Origin: Streptomyces ficellus
GTDB lineage: Bacteria; Actinomycetota; Actinomycetes; Streptomycetales; Streptomycetaceae
NCBI RefSeq assembly: GCF_009739905.1
Contig: NZ_CP034279.1
Location: 6,324,001-6,388,000 of the forward strand
Direction of reading: 5' to 3'
Length of the DNA: 64,000 nucleotides
Each line of letters starts with the position of its first letter. The stretch's first letter is position 1. The position numbers were made by a program, and so were the translations under genes. Below the pieces are notes generated by a model, which was not told the origin of the DNA, made no database searches, and was given only the letters and a program-made list of their open reading frames with translations. This document shows, in pieces, positions 38,522 to 46,693 of this stretch.

Positions 38522-38839
38522 CTACGTCGGTCCCACGCCTCGATTGTGAGGGACTGTCACGCGACCCGCGCGCCGTTCGCCGTCAAGCACCCGCAGGGCT
38601 CGCGCCAGCGTATGGGCATGTACTTCGCTCTCGCCGCGCTCGTGCATCCAGGTCAGGGCCTCGCGCAGCGCCGTCGCGCGCCCCACGAGGGCCTGCGCCG
38701 CGCGCAGGGCGCTGTACGTATGGGTGGCCCGCGCCGGGTTGGTCCGCCCCAGCAGGTCGACCGCTTCGAGCCAGCTGTCGACGAACGCGCTTTCGGCCCG
38801 GGTGAGCGCGGGGAGCGGCGGATGCTCCGGTGGCAGCAC
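38522..38839 (-). CDS. Hypothetical protein downstream of the ClpP paralogue
   Basis: 105 residues, helical, Ala/Arg/Leu-rich, no known motif: ESAFVDSWLEAVDLLGR, NPARATHTYSALRAAQALVG and REALTWMHERGESEVHAHTL suggest a small helical bundle. No signal peptide or membrane segment. The GTG at 38839 lies three bases after the ClpP-paralogue stop, so it is co-translated with that gene and likely to work with it. Function unknown; an adaptor or partner subunit is a guess. Confidence 0.65.
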   Translation of the reverse strand: MLPPEHPPLPALTRAESAFVDSWLEAVDLLGRTNPARATHTYSALRAAQALVGRATALREALTWMHERGESEVHAHTLARALRVLDGERRAGRVTVPHNRGVGPT

Positions 38840-38842
38840 CGC

Positions 38843-39451
38843 TCACCTCCCGCGCCGGGGCACGACCTGGTCCACCAGGCCGTACGCCACGGCGGCGGAC
38901 GCGTCGAGGAACGTGTCTCGCTCCAGGTCGGCGTCGACGCGCTCCCGGCTCCGGCCGGTGTGGAGGGCCAGGATCGCCGCCAGTTGGCCGCGCAGCCGGA
39001 GCAACTCGTCCGCGTGGATGCCGAGATCCGTCGGCCGGCCGTGCAACGGCTCGTCGAAGGACGGCTGCTGGATCAGCACGCGCGCGCCGGGCAGGGCCAT
39101 GCGCTTGCCGGGCGCGCCCGCCGCGAGCAGGGCGGCGGCGGTCGACGCGGCCTGCCCGATGCAGGTCGTCTCCACGTCGCAGCGGATCGCCCGCATGGTG
39201 TCGTAGACGGCCGTCATGGCGCTGACCGGACCGCCGGGCGAGTTGATGTAGAGCGCGATGTCCCGGTCGGGCGCGGCGTGTTCCAGGTGCAGGAGCTGGA
39301 CGATCACGTCATTGGCGGCGGTGTCGTCGAGGGGCGTGCCGAGGAGGACGATCCGCTCCTCGAGCAGCTTGGAGTAGGGGTCCAGGGTGCGGGTGCCGGT
39401 GCTGGTGCGCTCGGTGAACTCGGGCAGGACATGACGCGCGGCATGGCTCAT
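38843..39451 (-). CDS. ClpP paralogue lacking the catalytic histidine (ClpR-like)
   Basis: 202 residues with clear ClpP fold: ERIVLLGTPLDDTAANDVI, YINSPGGPVSAMTAVYDTM, CIGQAASTAAALLAAG with the nucleophile Ser103, ERDTFLDASAAVAYGLVD with Asp179. At the catalytic His position, where active ClpP has MIHQP, it has LIQQP: Gln128 (codon CAG). The next loop SFDEPLHGRP is also unusual. With Ser and Asp but no His it should be a poor or dead peptidase that could join a mixed ClpP ring. No Clp ATPase nearby. ATG 39451. Divergent from an orphan Phd antitoxin with a shared palindrome. Confidence 0.88.
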   Translation of the reverse strand: MSHAARHVLPEFTERTSTGTRTLDPYSKLLEERIVLLGTPLDDTAANDVIVQLLHLEHAAPDRDIALYINSPGGPVSAMTAVYDTMRAIRCDVETTCIGQAASTAAALLAAGAPGKRMALPGARVLIQQPSFDEPLHGRPTDLGIHADELLRLRGQLAAILALHTGRSRERVDADLERDTFLDASAAVAYGLVDQVVPRRGR

Positions 39452-39477
39452 CGCGCAGCTCCTTGTCTCTGTAAAAA

Positions 39478-39494
39478 ATGTACAGGACGTACAT
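39478..39494. promoter_or_regulatory. Phd/YefM-type operator between clpP paralogue and antitoxin
   Basis: ATGTAC-N5-GTACAT palindrome containing TGTACA, the core hexamer known for YefM-type antitoxins. It lies between two divergent starts only 60 bases apart, upstream of the antitoxin -10 TAGAAT (39500-39505), six bases before its ATG. Confidence 0.65.
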
Positions 39495-39511
39495 CTCGTT
39501 AGAATGGGAGC

Positions 39512-39814
39512 ATGGCCTACGAGATTCCGGTGACGCAAGCCCGGGCTGAGCTCGCCGATCTGATCAACCGTGTCGTCTACGGCGGCGAACGGGTGGTCGT
39601 CACACGCCACGGCAAGCCGCTCGTGGCGCTGGTGTCGGCCGCCGACCTGGAACGACTCGAAGCGGAGCGGGAGCCCGCGGAGGCGGGGGAGGAGCAGGTG
39701 ATCCGCTCCGTCTCCACCGTGCGGGACCTCCCGCCCTCCGCTCCGGGCGAACAGAGCCGCTTCGGCATCGCCGCCGAACACCGCCCCGGAGGCCCGCCCC
39801 GCCCCGGCCACTGA
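39512..39814 (+). CDS. Phd/YefM-family antitoxin without a toxin gene
   Basis: 100 residues. N-terminal Phd/YefM DNA-binding fold: YEIPVTQARAELADLINRVV, GGERVVVTRHGKPLVALVSA and ADLERLEAE. The C-terminal 50 residues are charged and Pro-rich (the toxin-binding, disordered part in this family). No RelE, YoeB, Doc or PIN gene follows; the next gene is a convergent membrane protein. Leaderless start likely (TAGAAT six bases before ATG). It probably represses its own promoter and that of the divergent ClpP paralogue through the TGTACA site. Confidence 0.88.
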   Translation: MAYEIPVTQARAELADLINRVVYGGERVVVTRHGKPLVALVSAADLERLEAEREPAEAGEEQVIRSVSTVRDLPPSAPGEQSRFGIAAEHRPGGPPRPGH

Positions 39815-39846
39815 CGGCACGCCGCCGGGGCCGGGTCGGGGGCCGG

Positions 39847-40821
39847 TCAGCCCGCCGGGGCCGGGGCGGCCGGGCGGTGGCGGGTCGCCGTGGGAGCCGT
39901 CGCCCGGGTGTGCCGGGCGCCCGCGAGGACCGCGGTCAGGCCCAGGACCGCCCAGGTGACGAGGACGGTCAGTGGCCCGGCCGCCGCGGCGCCGTCGAAG
40001 AACGCCACCGAGCGCAGCAGCGACCCGGCCGCACCCGGCGGCAGCAGCTGACCGATCGCCCCGGCGGGCGCGGGCAGCAGTTCCGGTGCTCCGGCCACGC
40101 CCGAGAACGGGTTGCCCAGCAGCACGATCACCAGCGCGCCGAGCCCGATGCCCGCCCGGCCGAGCAGTGCCGCGAGCCCCGCGACGGTTCCCCCGACCGC
40201 CAGCGTGGTCAGCGCCAGCACGCCCGCCGTGGTCCCCCAGCCGCCGGTGATCACCCCGAGCCAGCTGCCGCCGATCGCGGCGCCCACGACGCCCACCAGG
40301 AGCGCGGCGCCCAGGAGTGCGGTCACGGCCCGGGCGCCGCGCAGGCCGGTGAGGGTGACCAGCGCGCCGGCGGCGACTCCCGCGAGGGCGAGCGGCAGGA
40401 GGCTCGCCGCCAGCGCGGTGCCCCGGGGGTCGCCCGGCGGCGCGGCCACCACGTCGGTCACCGGCGCGGAGGGCAGCGCGTGCTGGAGCAGCTGGGCGAC
40501 CACGGGGCTCGCGGCGGTGGCGGTCAGCACCTTCGGCCCGCCCGGCGAGGCGACGACCGCCCCGTATACGTCGCGGTCCTCGATGGCGGCGCGGGCGGCG
40601 GTCTCGTCCGGGTAGCGGTGCACGTCGAACGATCCCTCGCCGGCCCGCGCGAAACGCTCCTGGAGCTGGGCGGTCGCGGCGGCGGGGCCGGCCACGCCGA
40701 CCGGCAGGTCGCGCGGGGCGACGCGGGCGGCGGGCCAGGCGAAGGCCCACAGGGCCAGGGCCGCGAGCACCGGGACGAGGACCACCACCGCGAGGGTGCG
40801 GCGGTTCGGGGACGTGGGCAT
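39847..40821 (-). CDS. ABC-2/YhgE-like membrane protein under TetR control
   Basis: 324 residues. One N-terminal membrane helix (LAVVVLVPVLAALALWAFAW), a soluble extracytoplasmic part of about 90 residues (VGVAGPAAATAQLQERFARA, YPDETAARAAIEDRDVYGAV), then five or six membrane helices (ALAASLLPLALAGVAAGALV, ALLGAALLVGVVGAAIGGSW, VLVTWAVLGLTAVLAG). This is the layout of YhgE/Pip or ABC-2 permeases of the DUF3533 type, often linked to export or to drug response. No ATPase gene is adjacent. ATG 40821 has a GGAGG box. Divergent from a TetR gene that shares two operator sites. Confidence 0.8.
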   Translation of the reverse strand: MPTSPNRRTLAVVVLVPVLAALALWAFAWPAARVAPRDLPVGVAGPAAATAQLQERFARAGEGSFDVHRYPDETAARAAIEDRDVYGAVVASPGGPKVLTATAASPVVAQLLQHALPSAPVTDVVAAPPGDPRGTALAASLLPLALAGVAAGALVTLTGLRGARAVTALLGAALLVGVVGAAIGGSWLGVITGGWGTTAGVLALTTLAVGGTVAGLAALLGRAGIGLGALVIVLLGNPFSGVAGAPELLPAPAGAIGQLLPPGAAGSLLRSVAFFDGAAAAGPLTVLVTWAVLGLTAVLAGARHTRATAPTATRHRPAAPAPAG

Positions 40822-40885
40822 GACGGGGCCTCCATTCCGGCGTGCGCCGGTGCGAAGAGAAAGGTCGCGACCCAAAGAGAAGGAT

Positions 40886-40959
40886 CGTTCGTTTTACGTT
40901 CTGGTAGCAGAGTTCACCCGCCCGGCCGCCTTGTCAAGAAGGAACGTTCGTTTTAAGTT
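40886..40959. promoter_or_regulatory. Two TetR sites, CGTTCGTTTTAMGTT
   Basis: 15-base direct repeats at 40886-40900 and 40945-40959, differing at one position, in the 145-base gap between the divergent membrane protein and TetR genes. The second begins inside the palindrome GAACGTTC (40942-40949). One site per promoter suggests joint control by the TetR protein. Confidence 0.55.
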
Positions 40960-40966
40960 GGCCACC

Positions 40967-41593
40967 ATGCCCCGCGTGTCCCAGCACCACCTCGAAGCCC
41001 GTCGCCGGCAGATCCTGGACGGCGCCGCCCGCTGCTTCGCCCGCAACGGCTTCCACGCCACCTCGATGGCGGACGTCCTCGGCGAGACGGGCCTGTCGGC
41101 CGGCGCCGTCTACCGCTACTTCCGCGGCAAGGAGGAGCTCATCGAGGCGATCGTCACCGAGGTGCTCGAAGCGCTCCGCACCACCTTCGAGACCGCCGCC
41201 CGCCAGGCCCCGCCCCCGCCGCCGGACGTTCTGATCGGCCAGGTCATGACCGAGGTGCTGACCGAGCGCTCCGGGCTCTCCTACGACGGCGAGGAGAGCC
41301 TGCCCCGGCTGATGATCCAGGTCTGGACCGAGACCCTCCGCAACGAGGACCTGGCCGCCGTGATGCGCGCCGGCTTCCTCAAGGTCCGCGAGGCCTGGGT
41401 GCGGGTCGTCCTCGCCTACCAGCGGGCGGGCCTGATGCGCGACGACGTCCCCGCCGAGCACGTCGCCCGCACGATGATCGCCGCGGCGCAGGGATTCGCC
41501 GCCCAGCAGGCCCTGTTCGGCGCGGTCCCCGTCGCGGTCCTCCAGGACGGCCTGCGGGCCCTGATGTCCATGGACGGGCAAAGAGCCAGTTAA
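40967..41593 (+). CDS. TetR-family transcriptional regulator
   Basis: 208 residues. N-terminal helix-turn-helix (about 10-55): RRRQILDGAARCFARNGFHA, TSMADVLGETGLSAGAVYRY and FRGKEELIEAIV. C-terminal ligand domain of TetR_C type with LPRLMIQVWTETLRNEDL and a late QGFAAQQALFG helix. Ligand unknown; the divergent YhgE-like membrane protein is the likely target. ATG 40967 follows the second operator copy by seven bases, so the site overlaps the transcription start, typical for autorepression. Confidence 0.9.
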   Translation: MPRVSQHHLEARRRQILDGAARCFARNGFHATSMADVLGETGLSAGAVYRYFRGKEELIEAIVTEVLEALRTTFETAARQAPPPPPDVLIGQVMTEVLTERSGLSYDGEESLPRLMIQVWTETLRNEDLAAVMRAGFLKVREAWVRVVLAYQRAGLMRDDVPAEHVARTMIAAAQGFAAQQALFGAVPVAVLQDGLRALMSMDGQRAS

Positions 41594-41654
41594 CCTCCCG
41601 GAAAAACTTCTGCCCGAGATTGAAATATCTCTGAGCCACACTCGTTTCTGCAGG

Positions 41655-41682
41655 TCAACAGAGTGTTGAAGCCGGATAGGGT
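41655..41682 (+). promoter_or_regulatory. Urease promoter with overlapping palindrome
   Basis: -35-like GTCAAC (41654-41659), 17-base spacer, -10 TAGGGT (41677-41682), leader of about 41 bases to ureA. TCAACA-gag-TGTTGA (41655-41669) is a perfect 15-base palindrome over the -35 and spacer, a good repressor position. A weaker GAGAT-N6-ATCTC lies at 41616-41631. Confidence 0.5.
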
Positions 41683-41729
41683 CCCGCTGCGCCCGGGATC
41701 GCACCGGGCGGGAGACTGTGAGGTGAAAC

Positions 41730-42032
41730 GTGCAACTGACCCCGCACGAACAGGAACGGCTGCTGATTCACGTCGCCGCCGACGTGGCGGAGAAGCGCAG
41801 GGCCCGCGGGGTGAGGCTCAACCACCCCGAGGCCGTCGCCCTCATCACCTCGCACCTCCTGGAGGGCGCCCGCGACGGCCGTACCGTCGCCGAACTCATG
41901 GCGTCCGGCCGCAAGGTGCTGACCCGGGACGACGTCATGGACGGCATCCCCGAGATGATCCACGACGTCCAGGTGGAGGCCACCTTCCCGGACGGCACCA
42001 AGCTCGTCACCGTCCACGACCCGATCGTCTGA
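41730..42032 (+). CDS. ureA: Urease gamma subunit
   Basis: 100 residues, standard length and sequence: MQLTPHEQERLLIHVAADVA, GVRLNHPEAVALITSHLLEG, RKVLTRDDVMDGIPEMIHDV, ending VHDPIV. Structural subunit of the (alpha beta gamma)3 nickel enzyme that splits urea to ammonia and carbamate. GTG start with GAGGTGA six bases upstream. First gene of ureABCFGD. Confidence 0.97.
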   Translation: MQLTPHEQERLLIHVAADVAEKRRARGVRLNHPEAVALITSHLLEGARDGRTVAELMASGRKVLTRDDVMDGIPEMIHDVQVEATFPDGTKLVTVHDPIV

Positions 42033-42047
42033 CGGGAGGGAGCGCCC

Positions 42048-42359
42048 ATGATCCCCGGCGAGATCCTGTACGCGGACGAGCTCGTCCCCCTCAACGAGGG
42101 CCGCCCCGTCACCCGCCTCACCGTCCTCAACGCCGCCGACCGGCCCGTCCAGGTCGGCTCCCACTACCACTTCGCCGAGGCCAACCCCGGCCTCGACTTC
42201 GACCGTCCGGCCGCTCACGGCCTGCGGCTGAACATCGCCGCCGGCACCGCCGTACGCTTCGAGCCCGGCATCCCCGTCGACGTGGAACTCGTACCGATCG
42301 CCGGGCTGCGCGTCGTCCCCGGCCTGCGCGGGCAGACCGGAGGCCCCCTCGATGACTGA
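42048..42359 (+). CDS. ureB: Urease beta subunit
   Basis: 103 residues: MIPGEILYADELVPLNEGRP, VGSHYHFAEANPGLDFDR and AAGTAVRFEPG are all family hallmarks (the HFAEAN loop covers the active site). ATG preceded by GGGAGGGAG; 15 bases after ureA; its end overlaps ureC by 8 bases. Confidence 0.97.
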   Translation: MIPGEILYADELVPLNEGRPVTRLTVLNAADRPVQVGSHYHFAEANPGLDFDRPAAHGLRLNIAAGTAVRFEPGIPVDVELVPIAGLRVVPGLRGQTGGPLDD

Positions 42360-44088
42360 GCTCAGCCGCGTCCTGCTCGACCGGGCCGTCCACGCCGACC
42401 TCTTCGGCCCCACCACCGGGGACCGCGTCCGGCTCGCCGACACCGACCTGCTCGTCGAGATCGAGGAGGACCGCTGCGGCGGCCCCGGACGCGCCGGTGA
42501 CGAGGCGGTGTTCGGCGGGGGCAAGGTCATCCGCGAGTCCATGGGCCAGTCCCGGGCCACCCGCGCCGAGGGCACCCCCGACACGGTCATCACCGGCGCC
42601 GTCGTCATCGACCACTGGGGCGTCGTCAAGGCCGACATCGGCATCCGCGACGGCCGGATCACCGGCATCGGCAAGGCCGGCAACCCCGACACCATGGACG
42701 GCGTCCACCCCGACCTCGTCATCGGCCCCGAGACGGAGATCATCGCGGGCAACGGCAAGATCCTCACCGCCGGAGCCATCGACGCGCACGTCCACTTCAT
42801 CTCCCCGACCGTCGTCGAACAGGCCCTGACCTCCGGCATCACCACCCTCGTCGGCGGCGGCACCGGCCCCGCCGAGGGCACCAAGGCCACCACCATCACG
42901 CCCGGCCCCTGGCACCTCGCCCGGATGTTCCAGGCACTGGAGACATACCCCGTCAACATCGGGCTCCTGGGTAAGGGCAACACCGTCTCGCACGAGGCGA
43001 TGCGCTCCCAACTGCGCGGCGGGGCGCTCGGGTTCAAGATCCACGAGGACTGGGGGGCGACGCCGGCGGCCATCGACGCCTGCCTCACCGTGTGCGAGGA
43101 GACCGGCGCCCAGCTCGCCATCCACACCGACACGCTCAACGAGGCCGGGTTCGTCGGCGACACCCTCGCCGCCGTCGCGGGCCGCACGATCCACGCCTAC
43201 CACACCGAAGGGGCGGGCGGCGGTCACGCGCCCGACATCATCACCGTCGTCTCCGAGCCGTACGTCCTGCCCAGCTCCACCAACCCCACCCGGCCGCACA
43301 CCGTCAACACGCTCGACGAGCACCTCGACATGCTGATGGTCTGCCACCACCTCAACCCGGCCGTCCCCGAGGACCTGGCCTTCGCCGAGTCCCGCATCCG
43401 GCCCTCCACCATCGCGGCCGAGGACATCCTCCACGACCTGGGCGCCATCTCGATCATCTCCTCCGACTCCCAGGCCATGGGCCGCGTCGGCGAGGTGATC
43501 CTCCGCACCTGGCAGACCGCACACGTGATGAAGCGGCGCCGGGGCGCCCTGCCCGGCGACGGCCGCGCCGACAACCACCGCGCACGCCGCTACGTCGCCA
43601 AGTACACGATCAACCCGGCCGTCGCGCAGGGCCTCGACCACGAGATCGGCTCCGTCGAGACCGGCAAGCTCGCCGACCTCGTCCTGTGGGAGCCGGCGTT
43701 CTTCGGCGTCAAGCCGCAGACCGTCATCAAGGGCGGCCAGATCGCGTACGCGCAGATGGGCGACGCCAACGCCTCCATCCCCACCCCCCAGCCGGTCATG
43801 CCGCGCCCCATGTTCGGCGCCCTGGGCGCCGCCGCGGCGGCGGGCTCGGTCAACTTCGTCACCCAAACCGCCCTCGACGACGGGCTGCCCGAACGCCTCG
43901 GCCTCGGCAAGGAGTTCGTCGCCATCACCAGCACCCGGGGCGTCACCAAGGCCGACATGCGGGAGAACGACGCCATGCCGCGCGTCGAGGTCGACGCCGA
44001 CACCTTCACGGTGACGATCGACGGCGAACCGGTCGACCCGGCGCCGGCCACCGAACTCCCCATGGCCCAGCGCTACTTCCTCTTCTGA
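42352..44088 (+). CDS. ureC: Urease alpha (catalytic) subunit
   Basis: 578 residues, near the usual length. Nickel ligands: His146 and His148 in AHVHFISP, carbamylated Lys229 in GFKIHEDWG, later His in AIHTDTLNEAGF and HAYHTEGAGGGHAPD. Mobile flap with catalytic Cys331-His-His in LMVCHHLNP. Asp in IISSDSQAMGRVGEV closes the set. All needed residues are present. Starts inside the ureB end (8-base overlap), so translation is coupled. Confidence 0.98.
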   Translation: MTELSRVLLDRAVHADLFGPTTGDRVRLADTDLLVEIEEDRCGGPGRAGDEAVFGGGKVIRESMGQSRATRAEGTPDTVITGAVVIDHWGVVKADIGIRDGRITGIGKAGNPDTMDGVHPDLVIGPETEIIAGNGKILTAGAIDAHVHFISPTVVEQALTSGITTLVGGGTGPAEGTKATTITPGPWHLARMFQALETYPVNIGLLGKGNTVSHEAMRSQLRGGALGFKIHEDWGATPAAIDACLTVCEETGAQLAIHTDTLNEAGFVGDTLAAVAGRTIHAYHTEGAGGGHAPDIITVVSEPYVLPSSTNPTRPHTVNTLDEHLDMLMVCHHLNPAVPEDLAFAESRIRPSTIAAEDILHDLGAISIISSDSQAMGRVGEVILRTWQTAHVMKRRRGALPGDGRADNHRARRYVAKYTINPAVAQGLDHEIGSVETGKLADLVLWEPAFFGVKPQTVIKGGQIAYAQMGDANASIPTPQPVMPRPMFGALGAAAAAGSVNFVTQTALDDGLPERLGLGKEFVAITSTRGVTKADMRENDAMPRVEVDADTFTVTIDGEPVDPAPATELPMAQRYFLF

Positions 44089-44111
44089 GAACTCCTGAGA
44101 ACACGGTTCCG

Positions 44112-44774
44112 ATGTCACGAGCAGCACTCCTCGTCCTCGCCGACGGCCGGTTCCCCGCGGGCGGGCACGCCCACTCCGGCGGAGCCGAACCGGCCGTCAA
44201 GGCGGGCCGCCTGCGAGACGCCCGCGACCTGGAGGCCTTCTGCCGGGGCCGCCTGCACACCACCGGGCTCACCTCCGCCGCCCTGGCGGCCGCGGCGGCC
44301 ACCGGCCACGACCCCGTGGCGCTCGACGAGGCAGCCGACGCCCGCACCCCGTCAGCCGCGCTGCGCGCCACCGCCCGCAGGCTCGGCCGCCAGATGCTGC
44401 GGGCCGCCCGCGCCACCTGGCCGTCCCCCGAACTGGACGCCCTCGCGCGGACCTTCCCGCGCGGCGCCCACCAGCCGATCGTCCTCGGGCTGGCCGCCCG
44501 CACCGCGGGCCTCGCCCCCGAGGACGCCGCCCACTGCGTCGCGTACGAGACGGTCGGCGGCCCCGCCACGGCCGCCGTCCGCCTCCTCGGCCTCGACCCC
44601 TTCCACGCCACCGCCGTCCTCGCCCGCCTGGCGCCCGACATGGACCAGGTCGCCGAGCGGGCCGCGAAAGCCGCCCGCGACGGCATCGACGCGCTGCCCG
44701 CCGCCTCCGCGCCGCTGCTCGACATCACCGCCGAACAGCACGCGGCCTGGCCCGTACGCCTCTTCGCCTCCTGA
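44112..44774 (+). CDS. ureF: Urease accessory protein UreF
   Basis: 220 residues, all-helical. ALLVLADGRFPAGGHAHSGG is the family start (PxGxxxHSGG); TWPSPELDALARTFPRGAHQ and AHCVAYETVGGPATAAVRLL are conserved internal helices; DMDQVAERAAKAARDGIDAL near the end. UreF scaffolds UreD and UreG on apo-urease and gates GTP-driven nickel insertion. ATG 44112, weak ribosome site, 23 bases after ureC. Confidence 0.92.
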   Translation: MSRAALLVLADGRFPAGGHAHSGGAEPAVKAGRLRDARDLEAFCRGRLHTTGLTSAALAAAAATGHDPVALDEAADARTPSAALRATARRLGRQMLRAARATWPSPELDALARTFPRGAHQPIVLGLAARTAGLAPEDAAHCVAYETVGGPATAAVRLLGLDPFHATAVLARLAPDMDQVAERAAKAARDGIDALPAASAPLLDITAEQHAAWPVRLFAS

Positions 44775-44793
44775 CCCCACCCCTGGAGCACCC

Positions 44794-45473
<680 letters not shown>

Positions 45474-45477
<4 letters not shown>

Positions 45478-46211
45478 GCGTCCGCGCCACCGCCCGGATC
45501 GTCGCCGACGCGGACGGCGGCCTGCCGGTCCTGGTCAGCGACGGGCCGCTCGCCCTGCGCCGCACCCGCGCCACCGGCCCGTACACCCGCGTCACCGTCG
45601 TGGGCGCCATGACCGCGCCGCTCGGCGGCGACCGGCTGGCCGTCGAGGCGGAGGTGCGCGACGGGGGGCGGCTGACGGTCGACGCGGCGGCGGCGACGGT
45701 CGCCCTGCCGGGCCGTGACGCGGGCCGGGCGCGCTACGACGTGCGCCTGACGGTCGGCAGGGGCGCGGAGCTGCGCTGGCTGCCCGAGCAACTGGTCTCC
45801 GCCCAGGGCTCGGACCTCCACACCCGTACGACGGCCGACCTGGCCGCAGGCGCCCGCCTGGTCCTGCGCGAGGAACAGGTCCTGGGCCGGCACGGCGAAC
45901 AGCCCGGCACCCTCACCAGCCGCCTCACCGTCCGCCGCGCCGGGCGCCTGCTGCTGGACCAGGAACTCAGCTACGGTCCGGGGGCGCCGGGCGGCTGGGA
46001 CGGGGGAGCGGTGCTGGGAGGGCACCGGGCTGTCGGCCAGCTCCTGCTGGTGGACGAGGCCTTCGGTGAGCGGCCGGTCGAGCCCCGGCTCATCGGGGAC
46101 ACCGCCGCGCTCACCCCACTGGCCGGGCCCGCCGCGCTGGTCACGGCGGTCGCCCAGGACGCGCTGCGGCTGCGGCGCGTCCTGGACGAGGCGCTGGCGT
46201 CGTTTCGCTGA
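45474..46211 (+). CDS. ureD: Urease accessory protein UreD/UreH
   Basis: 245 residues, beta-rich; shorter than UreD of proteobacteria, as in other actinomycetes. SDGPLALRRTRATGPYTRVT, LTVGRGAELRWLPEQLVSAQ and LREEQVLGRHGEQPGTLTSR match family segments. UreD forms the channel through which UreG passes nickel to UreC. ATG overlaps the ureG stop (ATGA). The last codons and TGA form the left arm of a 23-bp hairpin. Confidence 0.9.
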
Positions 46212-46244
46212 CGGCTTGCGCAGCCGTCAGCGAAACGACGCCAG
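46194..46244. terminator. Perfect 23-bp hairpin terminator
   Basis: Arms 46194-46216 and 46222-46244 are exact complements (core CGTTTCGCTGACGGCT), loop TGCGC. The left arm includes the ureD stop codon; the minus-strand DUF4190 gene ends 33 bases beyond. Bidirectional terminator. Confidence 0.8.
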
Positions 46245-46276
46245 TGGGGGTGTCGGCAGTGGTGTCAGCGGGGACG

Positions 46277-46567
46277 TCAGCCGCCGACGTACCAGGTGAA
46301 GCCGCCGGTGGAGGCGGCCACGGCGAGCAGGATGCCGAAGACCACCAGGTCGATGATGCCGAGGACGATCGCGGCCTTCGCCATGCCCGCGCCGTTCTTG
46401 ACCGGCGCCTGCCGGAGGGCGATCGCACCGAAGATGATGGCGAGCGGCCCGAGGATGATGTGGAAGAACAGCACACCGACGATGCCGCAGACGAGTCCGG
46501 CGATGGCGAGGCCGTTGGTGCGGGACTGCGACTGCCCGTGCGCGCTGCTGGTGCCGTAACCGGCCAT
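46277..46567 (-). CDS. DUF4190 small membrane protein
   Basis: 96 residues. A short polar N-terminus (MAGYGTSSAHGQSQSRTNGL) then two membrane helices: AIAGLVCGIVGVLFFHIILG and AIVLGIIDLVVFGILLAVAA, with ALRQAPVKNGAGMAKA between them, the DUF4190 pattern. Function unknown for the family. ATG 46567 has an AGGGAGAG box; an upstream start at 46630 would add a basic stretch and is less likely. Confidence 0.82.
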   Translation of the reverse strand: MAGYGTSSAHGQSQSRTNGLAIAGLVCGIVGVLFFHIILGPLAIIFGAIALRQAPVKNGAGMAKAAIVLGIIDLVVFGILLAVAASTGGFTWYVGG

Positions 46568-46693
46568 GACAACTCTCCCTCTCCACAGTGGACTTGTGAA
46601 GGTCCGTGTTGCCCGCTGTGCCCGTCCCATGCCCGCCCGGTGGGAAAAACGTGCGCCGCGCTCCCTGCGGGGCCGGTGTCCGGGAGTCGCCGG

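Noticed and set aside
36873..40915. GTAGCAGAGTTCACC occurs both before the anti-sigma-type ATPase gene (about 36873) and before the TetR gene (about 40903)
   Set aside because: A shared 15-mer is expected by chance about once in a window this size; contexts differ.
41640..41729. GlnR box before ureA
   Set aside because: GTCAAC and TTGAAG only partly fit the GTnAC-n6-GAAAC pattern.
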